Below, one piece after another: positions 51,186-59,115 of a stretch of DNA of 64,000 bases (positions are counted from its first letter, which is position 1; every line of letters begins with the position of its first letter). A program made the position numbers and the translations under genes. The notes under the pieces are model-generated. The model was given only the letters and a program-made list of their open reading frames with translations, had not been told where the DNA came from and made no database searches. Source of the DNA: Psychromarinibacter sp048262455 (GTDB lineage Bacteria > Pseudomonadota > Alphaproteobacteria > Rhodobacterales > Rhodobacteraceae); assembly GCA_048262455.1 (NCBI GenBank), contig JBLXFD010000010.1:1-64000 (forward strand). The letters are read 5' to 3'.

Positions 51186-51236
51186 TCCTTAGCCAAGACG
51201 CGTTAAAATTCCAACATTGGAATGTACCCGTGGTAC
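51186..51236 (-). promoter_or_regulatory. hemA promoter with overlapping inverted repeats
   Basis: On the minus strand TTGGAA (51214-51209) and TAAGGA (51191-51186) are spaced by 17 bp, a reasonable sigma-70 promoter for hemA (start 51158). The -35 box lies inside a perfect inverted repeat ATTCCAA-CA-TTGGAAT (51208-51223). Next to it is a second one, GTACC-CGT-GGTAC (51224-51236). It does not match the Fnr box known upstream of some hemA genes. Confidence 0.5.
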
Positions 51237-51265
51237 GATTTGTCGCCCCGGCGTTAAATTGCAGG

Positions 51266-51847
51266 TCAGTCCCGTACCGCCAGCACGCAATCGCGGCGCG
51301 GCGCCTTGGCGTTGCAGGCGGCCAGCGCCTGCGGCCCGGCCCCTGCCCCGCGCGCCACACCGTAGGCGCCGGAGCCCGGGGAAATCGCCAGCGCGCCGCT
51401 GCCGCCGGCCTTGCGGTATCCGGCGAAGGCGGCGGTGGCGTCCTGCGACAGCTGGAAGGGGCGCGGGCTGTAGCCGCGCGGCAGGATCTGCGCCGCAAGG
51501 ATGCAGGCCGCGCTGGCGCGCTTCTTCGCCTCGGTGCAGGCGCGCACGGCGGCGGCGGCGGCGGTGTTGATGTCGTGGTAGTTGAAGGCGCCCTGCAGGC
51601 TTTCGGACACCAGCCCCTCGGTGGGGGAAAAGGCGATCGCGCCGTAGTACTTGAAGCCGTTGCTGGTCACCAGCGCCTCGATCATCCCGCGCGACTTGGC
51701 ATCCAGCTGCGCCGCCTGGTTGAAGGCCAGCCCGGGTTTCGTGGTGTCGAACAGCTGCGCCTCCACCGCGCCGCCGGTTTTCGGCTGGGCGCTGGCCAGG
51801 GCGGGCACAAGGGCAAGGGACAGGGCAAGGGTGGCAAGGCGCAGCAT
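51266..51847 (-). CDS. Secreted protein of unknown function upstream of hemA
   Basis: 193 residues. MLRLATLALSLALVPALASAQP is a signal peptide. The mature part has AVRACTEAKKRASAACILAAQILPRGY and GAGPQALAACNAKAPRRDCVLAVRD, giving cysteine pairs (C...C spaced 11 and 8) that could form disulfides in the periplasm. The pattern of alanine-rich helices between cysteines resembles small secreted proteins of the DUF4189 kind, but I cannot name it. It lies 107 bp upstream of hemA on the same strand; the hemA promoter lies between, so it need not be in one operon. Confidence 0.7.
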   Translation of the reverse strand: MLRLATLALSLALVPALASAQPKTGGAVEAQLFDTTKPGLAFNQAAQLDAKSRGMIEALVTSNGFKYYGAIAFSPTEGLVSESLQGAFNYHDINTAAAAAVRACTEAKKRASAACILAAQILPRGYSPRPFQLSQDATAAFAGYRKAGGSGALAISPGSGAYGVARGAGAGPQALAACNAKAPRRDCVLAVRD

Positions 51848-52006
51848 GGAGGTCTCCCGTAAGCCGATCGTTTTGCAAGCCTACCCCGGCATTCCCGCCC
51901 GCACCACCCGTCAGGGCGCTGCTCTCTGGACAGTGATGTCGCAGGTGCTACCGTCGCCCGGACATCTTCCGGCCGTCCCGGCCGCGTTTACCTTAAGGAC
52001 CCTCCC

Positions 52007-53386
52007 ATGAGCCTCGACGCCGTCCTCGCCCGCATCGACGCCGACCTTGATTCTGCCACCGAGCGGTTGAAGGCGTTGCTGCGGATCCCCTCGATCTCCA
52101 CCGACCCCGCCTACCGGGACGACTGCGCCCGCGCCGCCGACTGGCTGGTGGAGGATCTCGCCTCCATGGGCGTCACCGCCGAAAAGCGCCCGACCCCCGG
52201 TCATCCCATGGTGGTGGGTCACGTGGACGGCGACGGCCCGCACCTGATGTTCTACGGCCATTACGACGTGCAGCCGGTCGATCCGCTCGACCTGTGGGAC
52301 AACGATCCCTTCGATCCGCAGGTGGAAGACACCCCCAAGGGCAAGGTCATCCGCGGCCGCGGCGCCTGCGACGACAAGGGCCAGCTGATGACCTTCCTCG
52401 AGGCCTGCCGCGCCTGGAAGGCGGTGCACGGCACCCTGCCCTGCAAGCTGACCTTCTTCCTCGAGGGCGAGGAGGAGTCGGGCTCGCCCTCGCTGGTGCC
52501 CTTCCTGAAGGAGAACACCGCCGAGTTCAGCGCCCCCGACCTGGCGCTGATCTGCGACACCGGCCTGTTCGACGACCGGACCCCCGCCATCACCACCATG
52601 CTGCGCGGCCTGCTGGGCGAGGAGGTGACGATCACCGGCCCGGACAAGGACCTGCACTCGGGCATGTACGGCGGCATCGCGATGAACCCGATCCGGGTGC
52701 TGGCGAAGATCTGCGCCGCGATGCACGACGACGAGGGCCGGGTGACGGTGCCGGGCTTCTACTACGGGGTGCAGGAACTGCCGGACGAGATCCGCCGCCA
52801 GTGGCAGGAACTGCCCTTCGACGAGCGCGCCTTCCTCGGCGAGGTGGGCCTGTCGCAGCCCGCGGGCGAGCACGGCCGCTCGGGGCTGGAGATGATTTGG
52901 TCCCGCCCCACCTGCGAGATCAACGGCATCACCGGCGGCTACACCGGCGCCGGGTTCAAGACCGTGCTGCCCGCCAAGGCCAGCGCCAAGATCAGCTTTC
53001 GCCTCGTGGGCGACCAGGACCCGCAGTCGATCCGCGGCAGCTTTCGCGAGTATGTGCGGGAAATGGTCCCCGCCGACTGCCACGTGGAATTCCGCGAACA
53101 CGGCGCCTCGCCCGCCAGCGTCATGAGCACCGGCAACCCCGCCTTCGAGAAGGCGCGCGAGGCGCTCTCGCAGGAATGGCCCAACCCCGCCGCCTTCATC
53201 GGCTCGGGCGGCTCGATCCCCATCGCGGGCTACTTCCACAGCATCCTCGGGGTGGATTCCATGCTGATCGGCTTTGGCCGCGACGACGACCAGATCCACA
53301 GCCCGAACGAGAAATACGCGCTGGAAAGCTTCCACAAGGGCGCCCGCAGCTGGGCGCGGGTGCTCGACGCCCTCAGCCGCGGCTGA
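52007..53386 (+). CDS. M20-family metallopeptidase (dipeptidase-like)
   Basis: 459 residues. The zinc ligands are seen in LMFYGHYDVQPVD (HxD), RGACDDKGQLMTFLEA (the bridging aspartate), EGEEESGSPSL (general-base EE), DLALICDTG and DDQIHSPNEKY. The dimerisation domain contains DLHSGMYGGIAMNPI, typical for the CNDP/ArgE-DapE-like dipeptidases of the M20 family. It probably cleaves dipeptides or N-acyl amino acids in the cytoplasm. AAGGA precedes the ATG. An MFS exporter follows after 31 bp. Confidence 0.92.
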   Translation: MSLDAVLARIDADLDSATERLKALLRIPSISTDPAYRDDCARAADWLVEDLASMGVTAEKRPTPGHPMVVGHVDGDGPHLMFYGHYDVQPVDPLDLWDNDPFDPQVEDTPKGKVIRGRGACDDKGQLMTFLEACRAWKAVHGTLPCKLTFFLEGEEESGSPSLVPFLKENTAEFSAPDLALICDTGLFDDRTPAITTMLRGLLGEEVTITGPDKDLHSGMYGGIAMNPIRVLAKICAAMHDDEGRVTVPGFYYGVQELPDEIRRQWQELPFDERAFLGEVGLSQPAGEHGRSGLEMIWSRPTCEINGITGGYTGAGFKTVLPAKASAKISFRLVGDQDPQSIRGSFREYVREMVPADCHVEFREHGASPASVMSTGNPAFEKAREALSQEWPNPAAFIGSGGSIPIAGYFHSILGVDSMLIGFGRDDDQIHSPNEKYALESFHKGARSWARVLDALSRG

Positions 53387-53417
53387 GCGGCGCGGCAAGG
53401 CGGGGGCGCGGGCGGCG

Positions 53418-54662
53418 GTGACTGGCCCACAGACGAGTATACCCGAGGGCACCCCCGTCACATGGCGGCGCGACCTGGCCTTCTACCTGTCCAGCCGCTT
53501 CCTGTGGCACGCGGCCGACCAGGTGGCGGTGGTGGCGGTGGGCTGGACCGTCTACGACGTCACCGAAAGCGCTTGGGCCCTGGGCCTCGTCGGCCTCGCC
53601 GCCTTCCTGCCGCGGCTGCTGGTGACGCTGGCGGCGGGCATGCTGGCCGACCGCTACGACCGGCGCCGGATCATCGGCGTGGGACTGGCGGTGAACGCGG
53701 CGGTTTGCCTGGCGCTGATGCTGATCGTGCTGCAACCGCAGGTGCGCATCGGCGCGATCTACGTGATGTTCCTGCTGTTCGGCGCGGTGCGCGGCTTCGT
53801 CGGCCCCGCCTCGCAGGCGCTGGTGGCCAACCTCGTGCCGCGGGACGAGTTCAGCCGCGCGGTCAGCCTCGCCTCCACCACCGGCCAGGTGGCGCGGATC
53901 ATCGGCCCGGCGCTTGGCGGTCTGGCCTTCGTCCTCGGCGCCTTCGCCCCCTTCGCCATCGCCGCGGGCTTCTACGCGGCCGGCGCGCTTCTGAACCAGC
54001 TGCTGCGAACCCGCGGGCAGGTGCTGGTCAAGGCGCCCCCCAGGCTGTCCGAGGCCTTCGAGGGCCTGCACTTCATCCGCCGCCAGCCGGTGCTGCTGGG
54101 GGCGATCTCGATGGACCTCTTCGCGGTGCTTCTGGGGGGCGCGGTGGCGCTGCTGCCGATCATCGCCCACGACCTGCTGAACGCGGGGCCGCTGACGCTG
54201 GGGCTGCTGCGGGCCATGCCCTCGCTGGGCGCGGCCATGGTGGGCGCGGCGCTGGCGGTGGTCCCGCTGCGCCGCCACGCGGGCTACAAGCTCTACCTCG
54301 CCACGGCGGTCTTCGGGCTGGCCACCATCGGCCTCGGCCTGTCGACCCACCTCTGGCTCAGCCTCGCCTTCCTCTGGGTGATCGGCGCCTCGGACGTCTT
54401 CAGCGTGGTGATCCGCCAGACCCTGGTGCAGATCAACACGCCCGACGAGATGCGCGGCCGGGTCTCGGCGGTGAACATGCTGTTCGTCGGCGCCTCGAAT
54501 GAGCTGGGAGAATTCGAATCCGGCGCCACCGCCGCCCTCTTCGGCCTGGTCCCCGCCATAATCCTCGGCGGCGCCGGCACCCTGGCCATCACCGCGCTCT
54601 GGGCCATCTGGTTCCCCGAACTCCTCCACCGCGACCGCCTGGTAGACGACCCCACCAACTGA
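53418..54662 (+). CDS. MFS transporter (MFS_3/enterobactin-exporter-like)
   Basis: 414 residues from the GTG at 53418. The frame is open further upstream but only through the preceding gene. WRRDLAFYLSSRFLWHAADQVAVVAVGWTVYDVTES is helix 1 of the MFS_3 group. AAGMLADRYDRRRIIGVGL is the loop 2-3 motif, and GPASQALVANLVPRDEFSRAVSLASTTGQVARIIGPALGG is typical of this group. Twelve helices in total. It exports siderophore- or drug-like molecules by analogy; the substrate is unknown. Possibly cotranscribed with the M20 peptidase 31 bp upstream. Confidence 0.87.
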   Translation: MTGPQTSIPEGTPVTWRRDLAFYLSSRFLWHAADQVAVVAVGWTVYDVTESAWALGLVGLAAFLPRLLVTLAAGMLADRYDRRRIIGVGLAVNAAVCLALMLIVLQPQVRIGAIYVMFLLFGAVRGFVGPASQALVANLVPRDEFSRAVSLASTTGQVARIIGPALGGLAFVLGAFAPFAIAAGFYAAGALLNQLLRTRGQVLVKAPPRLSEAFEGLHFIRRQPVLLGAISMDLFAVLLGGAVALLPIIAHDLLNAGPLTLGLLRAMPSLGAAMVGAALAVVPLRRHAGYKLYLATAVFGLATIGLGLSTHLWLSLAFLWVIGASDVFSVVIRQTLVQINTPDEMRGRVSAVNMLFVGASNELGEFESGATAALFGLVPAIILGGAGTLAITALWAIWFPELLHRDRLVDDPTN

Positions 54663-54677
54663 GAACCCACCCCCCAT

Positions 54678-54793
54678 TTCTTCTGGTTCCAAATATCCCG
54701 GGGAGCGCGAGGGGCAGCGCCCCTCGCCGGTCGGATCGCCGGAGGCGATCCGACCACTCTAAAACCCCTCGGATCGCCGCAGGCGATCCGACC
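54678..54793 (-). repeat. 3' hairpin element, copy 5 of 6 (with an extra stem)
   Basis: Read on the minus strand: GGATCGCCTGCGGCGATCC, then a second, similar stem GGATCGCCTCCGGCGATCC, then GAGGGGCGCTGCCCCTC, CCCCGGGATATTT and GGAACCAGAAGAA. It starts about 11 bp behind the phnY stop and is sense to phnY. The converging MFS gene ends 16 bp beyond the other side. Confidence 0.8.
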
Positions 54794-54803
54794 CCACAAG
54801 AAA

Positions 54804-56258
54804 TCACGGCCAGGGCAGCGAGAACGTCTTGACGTTGGTAAAGCTGCGCATCGCCTCGATCACGCCCTCCTTCACCCCGTTGCCACTGTCCTTGATCCCG
54901 CCGAAAGGCGACATCTCGATGCGGAACCCCGGCACCTCCCAGATGTTCACCGTCCCCACCCGCAACGCCGCGATGTAGCTCTGCATCCGGCGGAAGTCGT
55001 TGGTACAGACCCCGGCCGACAGGCCGAAGGCGGTGGAATTCGACAGCGCCTGGGTTGCCGCGTCGTCGTCGGGCACCCGGATCACCGGGATCACCGGGCC
55101 GAAGGTCTCCTCCATCACCAGTTCGCTCCCGTGGGGCACGCGGTCCACCACGATCGGCGGCAGCAGCGCCCCGCGCCGCTCCGGGTGATGGAGGATCTCG
55201 GCCCCCGCCTCGCCCGCCGCCAGCACCCGCGCCTCGAAGGTCTCGGCCGCCCGGGCGCTGATCACGCAGCCGAGGTCGGTCTCCGGGTCCATCGGGTCGC
55301 CGAAGCGGATCTGCCGCGCCCGTTCCAGCACCAGCGGCACGAAGCGGTCGGCCACGCTTTCCTGCACCAGGATCCGCTTGACCGCCGTGCAGCGCTGGCC
55401 GGAGTTCTTCGTCGCCCCCGCCACCGCCAGTTCCGCCGCCTGCGCCAGCCCGTCGTCGTCCAGGTCGTTGCAGACGATCAGCGGGTCGTTCCCGCCCAGC
55501 TCCAGCACCTGCCGCTTGTAGACCGCCCCGGCGGCGATCAGCTTGCCCACCGCGACCCCGCCGGTGAAGGTGATCAGGTCGAAGTCCGGGTTGCCGATCA
55601 TCTCGGCGCCGATGTCCTTCGGCAAGCCGGTGACCACCGACAGCATCTCGCCCGGCAGCCCCGCCTCGTAGAGCGCTTCGGCCAGCCAGAGCGCGGTCAG
55701 CGGCGTCAGCTCGGTCGGCTTGACGACGATGCAGTTGTTGGTGGCCACGGCGGGCGCGATCTTGTGGGCCACCATGTTCAGCGGGTGGTTGAACGGCGTG
55801 ATGGCCGAGATCGCCCGCAGCGGCTCTCGCAGGGTGAAGATCTTGCGCCGCTTGCCACCCGCGGAGACATCGCAATCGAAGATCTCGCCGTCGTCGCGCA
55901 GGCAGAGCTGCCCGGACAGGGTGAAGACATCCACCGCGCGGCCGCACTCGTAGTAGGCGTCCTTCAGCGAGATCCCCAGCTCCCCGGTGATCAGCGGCGC
56001 CAGCGCGTCGCGGCGCTCGGCGATGATCTCGGCGGTGCGCAGCAGGATCTTCTGGCGCTCGTGCCGCGTCAGGCGCGGGGTATAGGCGGCGGCGATGCGG
56101 AAGGCCTCGCGCGCGTGCTCCGCCTGGCCCGCGGGCACCGTGCCCACCAGGCTGTCGTCCCAGGGATGGCGCACCTCGATGCGCCCCTCCGCCGTCACCT
56201 CGCGCCCGGCGATGAACATCGCGGCGTGGCGCGGCTGCCGTGCCGCCGCCCCCTCCAT
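54804..56258 (-). CDS. phnY: Phosphonoacetaldehyde dehydrogenase
   Basis: 484 residues of the aldehyde dehydrogenase superfamily: AISAITPFNHPLNMVAHKIAPAVATNNCIVVKP (NAD site), FTGGVAVGKLI, LELGGNDPLIV with the general-base glutamate, and KNSGQRCTAVKRILVQ with the catalytic cysteine. The end is SPFGGIKDSGNGVKEGV. Its start ATG shares one base with the stop of phnA (TGATG), and this pairing identifies it: it would oxidise phosphonoacetaldehyde to phosphonoacetate, the substrate of PhnA. No PhnW transaminase is in the window. The frame upstream of 56258 is the complement of phnA in another phase and non-coding. Confidence 0.9.
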   Translation of the reverse strand: MEGAAARQPRHAAMFIAGREVTAEGRIEVRHPWDDSLVGTVPAGQAEHAREAFRIAAAYTPRLTRHERQKILLRTAEIIAERRDALAPLITGELGISLKDAYYECGRAVDVFTLSGQLCLRDDGEIFDCDVSAGGKRRKIFTLREPLRAISAITPFNHPLNMVAHKIAPAVATNNCIVVKPTELTPLTALWLAEALYEAGLPGEMLSVVTGLPKDIGAEMIGNPDFDLITFTGGVAVGKLIAAGAVYKRQVLELGGNDPLIVCNDLDDDGLAQAAELAVAGATKNSGQRCTAVKRILVQESVADRFVPLVLERARQIRFGDPMDPETDLGCVISARAAETFEARVLAAGEAGAEILHHPERRGALLPPIVVDRVPHGSELVMEETFGPVIPVIRVPDDDAATQALSNSTAFGLSAGVCTNDFRRMQSYIAALRVGTVNIWEVPGFRIEMSPFGGIKDSGNGVKEGVIEAMRSFTNVKTFSLPWP

Positions 56259-57505
56259 CACGATGCCGCCGCCGCCTGGGCGGCGAAAAAGAAGGCGTCG
56301 AAGTTCCGCAGCTCGGGCGCCTCCGGCAGCTCGATCCGGCGGTTGACGATGAAGGGCACCTCCTGCTCGGTCAGCCCGCCGTGGCTGCGCAGCGGCTCCT
56401 TCAGCGCCGCCAGGTCGTGCCGGTGCGCCGAGGTGCCGATGCAGACCGTCTCTCCCGAGATCATCACGATGTCGCCGATCCGGTCGGGCGGCAACTGGAA
56501 CCGCGCGGCCGCCGCCTCGCGGTCCATCACGTCGGTCAGGCCCGGCACCCGCGACAGCCGGGCGATGATGTCCCCGCGGTCCGCGCCCTCGGGCAGGTAG
56601 GCGGTGGCGAAGGCCCCCAGCGCGCCGTGGTGCACCACGTAGGGATCGGTGATCGGCAGGATCACCCGCGCCGCCGCCGCGCCCAGCCACTCGTCCAGCA
56701 GGTCCTGCACGTAGACCACCGAGGGCGCGCCGTCCGGCCCGTGCTTGGGCTTCATCCCGTGGTCGGCGGTCAGCACCACCACCGCCCCCGCCGCGTCCAG
56801 CTGGCCGAGGTAGCCGTCCACCATCGCCTGGAAATCCAGCGCCGCCGGCGCCTCGGGGGCGTGCTTGTGCTGGATGTAATCGGTGGTCGACAGGTACATG
56901 ACGTCCGGCTTCCACTCCTCCAGCAGCCGCACCCCGGCGGCAAAGACGAATTCCGACAGGTCGGCGGAATAGACCTCCGGCACCGGCCGCCCCAGCCAGG
57001 CGGCGGCATCCTGCAGCCCGTTCTCCGCCTCGGTCGCACTATCGGCGCGCTCGGCGGAAAAGCACACCGCGCTGCCCGCCGCCATGTCCAGCCCGGCCCC
57101 CAGCAGCGCCCGCAGCTTGTCCTTCGCGGTCACCACCGCCACCCGCGCCCCGGCCTGCTGGAACCGGCTGAACAGCGTCGGCGCCCGCAGGAAGCGCACG
57201 TCGTTCATCATCACCTCTTGGCCGGTTTCCGGCTCGTAGAGGTAATTGCCGCAGATCCCGTGCACCTCGGGGGGCGCGCCGGTGGCGATCGACAGGTTGT
57301 TGGGGTTGGTGAAGGAGGGGATCACCGAATGCGCCCGCCGCTCGGTCCCGGTCTTCAGGATCCGCGCCAGGTTGGGCATCCGGCCCGCGGCGAGGGCGGC
57401 CTCCAGGTAGGCCGGCTCGCAGCCATCGAGGCAGATGACGACGGCGGGCACCTTCGGGACCTCGTAGTGCCGCGCGTTCGCGGTCACCGGCGCCTGCATG
57501 TTCAT
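56258..57505 (-). CDS. phnA: Phosphonoacetate hydrolase
   Basis: 415 residues of the alkaline phosphatase superfamily. VVICLDGCEPAYLEAAL has the first metal aspartate, and VIPSFTNPNNLSIATGAPPEVHGICGN the catalytic threonine. TTDYIQHKHAP and VVLTADHGMKPKH have the remaining metal ligands, with a final histidine in SAHRHD. It cleaves the C-P bond of phosphonoacetate to acetate and phosphate. The start is taken at 57505 (MNMQAPV...), with GGGAG eight bases upstream; two codons later there is another ATG. It is coupled to phnY by a one-base overlap. No phosphonate transporter or LysR-type regulator is visible nearby. Confidence 0.92.
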   Translation of the reverse strand: MNMQAPVTANARHYEVPKVPAVVICLDGCEPAYLEAALAAGRMPNLARILKTGTERRAHSVIPSFTNPNNLSIATGAPPEVHGICGNYLYEPETGQEVMMNDVRFLRAPTLFSRFQQAGARVAVVTAKDKLRALLGAGLDMAAGSAVCFSAERADSATEAENGLQDAAAWLGRPVPEVYSADLSEFVFAAGVRLLEEWKPDVMYLSTTDYIQHKHAPEAPAALDFQAMVDGYLGQLDAAGAVVVLTADHGMKPKHGPDGAPSVVYVQDLLDEWLGAAAARVILPITDPYVVHHGALGAFATAYLPEGADRGDIIARLSRVPGLTDVMDREAAAARFQLPPDRIGDIVMISGETVCIGTSAHRHDLAALKEPLRSHGGLTEQEVPFIVNRRIELPEAPELRNFDAFFFAAQAAAAS

Positions 57506-57609
57506 CCCGCGTCTCCCTCTTCGCCCGGTCGCGGGCAGATTGGCCAGCCCCGCGCCATAAGGCAAATAGATAACAGTTGGGTTTCCATAGGCTGCGGCGA
57601 TGCCGCGCC

Positions 57610-58395
57610 TCAGCGCAGCCGGGGCGGCCGGTCCGGGTCCATGCCGGGGGCGGAAACCTGCGGCGCAGATCGCTCGGGCGCCGCGATCTCGATGCGCAGG
57701 CCCGCTTTGGCCAGCCGCGCCGTCACCGGGTCCGAGGCGGCGAAGAAAGCCACGTCCAGCTCGCCCGCCTCCAGCCCCGAGAAGATCAGCGCCTCGCCCA
57801 CCGCCTGCGCCAGCGCGCCCTCGGCCCCCTCGGCGGCATCGACGAAGGCCAGCAGGTGCCCGGGCCGCCCGCCCGCGTAGCGCACCTGCGCGAGGTAGGC
57901 GGCCGGGGCGAGGCCCGCGGCGGCGGCCAGCTTGGCGTCCAGCGCCTCCAGCAGCGCCTCGGGCACGCCGCCGGGCGCGGCGATCTCCTCTGGCCGCTCG
58001 GCCACCTCGGCGGGACGCCGCGCCAGGGTGCCGGCCAGCCAGTCGACGGCATCGGCGGGGATCAGGATCGACGAGGGCGCCACCTCCAGGTTCAGGCCCA
58101 GCCCGATCCCCTGCCCCGCCAGCATCTGCGCCACCGCCCGGCCCGAGAGCGCGGCATAGGGCGCGGGACGGCCCACGAAGCCGGCCATCCGCGCCTCGGT
58201 GTCGAAGACCAGCACGTAGCGCGCCTCCTCCACCTCGAAGACCTCGGGGCTGACCTCGGCGCCCTCCGCCTCGCGGGTCAGCAGCAGCACCAGTTCCGCG
58301 TCCGCCAGCCGCTCGAAGAACCGCAGCCGCGCCGCGTCGTCCTCGGGGGCGGCCTCCATGGCGCCATGGGCGCGGTCGAGCGGTGTTTCCATCAT
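57610..58395 (-). CDS. SseB-like protein
   Basis: 261 residues. TPLDRAHGAMEAAPEDDAARLRFFERLADAELVLLLTREAEG is the SseB-domain start. FEVEEARYVLVFDTEARMAGFVGRPAPYAALSGRAVAQMLAGQGIGLGLN follows in the middle, as in the Rhodobacteraceae family of this length. The C-terminal half has further alpha/beta repeats (PAAYLAQVRYAGGRPGHLLAFVDAAEG...LDVAFF). The function is not known in bacteria outside type III secretion; no such system is here. The tandem ATG start overlaps the stop of the uracil-DNA glycosylase gene, so they are cotranscribed. Confidence 0.82.
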   Translation of the reverse strand: MMETPLDRAHGAMEAAPEDDAARLRFFERLADAELVLLLTREAEGAEVSPEVFEVEEARYVLVFDTEARMAGFVGRPAPYAALSGRAVAQMLAGQGIGLGLNLEVAPSSILIPADAVDWLAGTLARRPAEVAERPEEIAAPGGVPEALLEALDAKLAAAAGLAPAAYLAQVRYAGGRPGHLLAFVDAAEGAEGALAQAVGEALIFSGLEAGELDVAFFAASDPVTARLAKAGLRIEIAAPERSAPQVSAPGMDPDRPPRLR

Positions 58396-58988
58396 GCCAG
58401 CGCCTCCTTGACCCTCGCGCGCAGCACCGGCAACAGCTCGGCCTCGAACCAGGGATTTCGCTTCAGCCACCCGGTATTGCGCCAGGAGGGATGAGGCAAG
58501 GGCATCACCTCCGCCGGCAAGTCGCGCCAGCCCGCCACCGTCTCGGTCACACCCGCCCTGGTCCCCAGGTGGTAGCGGTGCGCATGCCCCCCCACCAGCA
58601 GCCGCAGCCGCACCTCCCCCAGCGCCGCCATCAGCCGGTCGTGCCAGGTCTCGGCGCACAGCCGCGGCGGCGGCAGGTCGGCGCCCTTGGCGTCGTAGCC
58701 GGGAAAGCAGAAGGCCATGGGGATCACCGCCAGGCGGCTGCGGTCGTAAAAGGTCTCGCGCCCGATGCCCATCCAGTCGCGCAGCCGGTCGCCGGAACGG
58801 TCGTCGAAGGGCCGCCCCGAGGCATGCACCCGCGCCCCCGGCGCCTGCCCCGACACCAGGATCCGCGCGCCCGGCGCGAACCAGGCCACCGGCCGGGGCC
58901 GGTGCGCGGTGGCGGTGGCGGCGAAACGGTCCGCGCACAGCCGGCAGGCCGAGATCCGGCCGTGAAGATCGTCAAGCGTGTCAGGCAT
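58392..58988 (-). CDS. Uracil-DNA glycosylase family protein
   Basis: 198 residues. ARILVSGQAPGARVHASGRPFDDRSGDRLRDWMGI is motif A (GQAPG with a downstream FxDxSG), FCFPGYDAKGADLPPP fits the active-site region, and MPLPHPSWRNTGWLKRNPWFEAELLP is motif B (HPSxRN). An N-terminal CRLC pair could be part of an iron-sulfur site but the other ligands are not obvious, so it belongs to the short UDG-like proteins without clear iron-sulfur cluster. It would excise uracil or related bases. The start at 58988 (MPDTLDDL) is preferred to an ATG twelve codons upstream. Confidence 0.85.
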   Translation of the reverse strand: MPDTLDDLHGRISACRLCADRFAATATAHRPRPVAWFAPGARILVSGQAPGARVHASGRPFDDRSGDRLRDWMGIGRETFYDRSRLAVIPMAFCFPGYDAKGADLPPPRLCAETWHDRLMAALGEVRLRLLVGGHAHRYHLGTRAGVTETVAGWRDLPAEVMPLPHPSWRNTGWLKRNPWFEAELLPVLRARVKEALA

Positions 58989-59040
58989 CGCCGACAAACT
59001 GGGCAAGCGCCGCCCCGGTTTCAATGCCCCGCCTGCAGCT

Positions 59041-59105
59041 TCTTCTGGTCTGCAAATATCCCCGGGGGGCTGCCGCAGGCAGCGGGGGGCGGCGCCCCCC
59101 TCCGG
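59041..59105 (-). repeat. 3' hairpin element, copy 6 of 6
   Basis: Read on the minus strand: GGGGGCGCCGCCCCCC, GCTGCCTGCGGCAGC, CCCCCCGGGGATATTTGC, then ACCAGAAGAA. It starts 11 bases behind the stop of the acyl-CoA ligase gene (59116) and is sense to it. The flanking uracil-DNA glycosylase gene begins beyond its other end. Confidence 0.78.
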
Positions 59106-59115
59106 CCCCTGCCGC

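Noticed and set aside
51159..51265. Fnr box (TTGAT-N4-ATCAA) upstream of hemA
   Set aside because: No match to the consensus; the inverted repeats present there have different half-sites.
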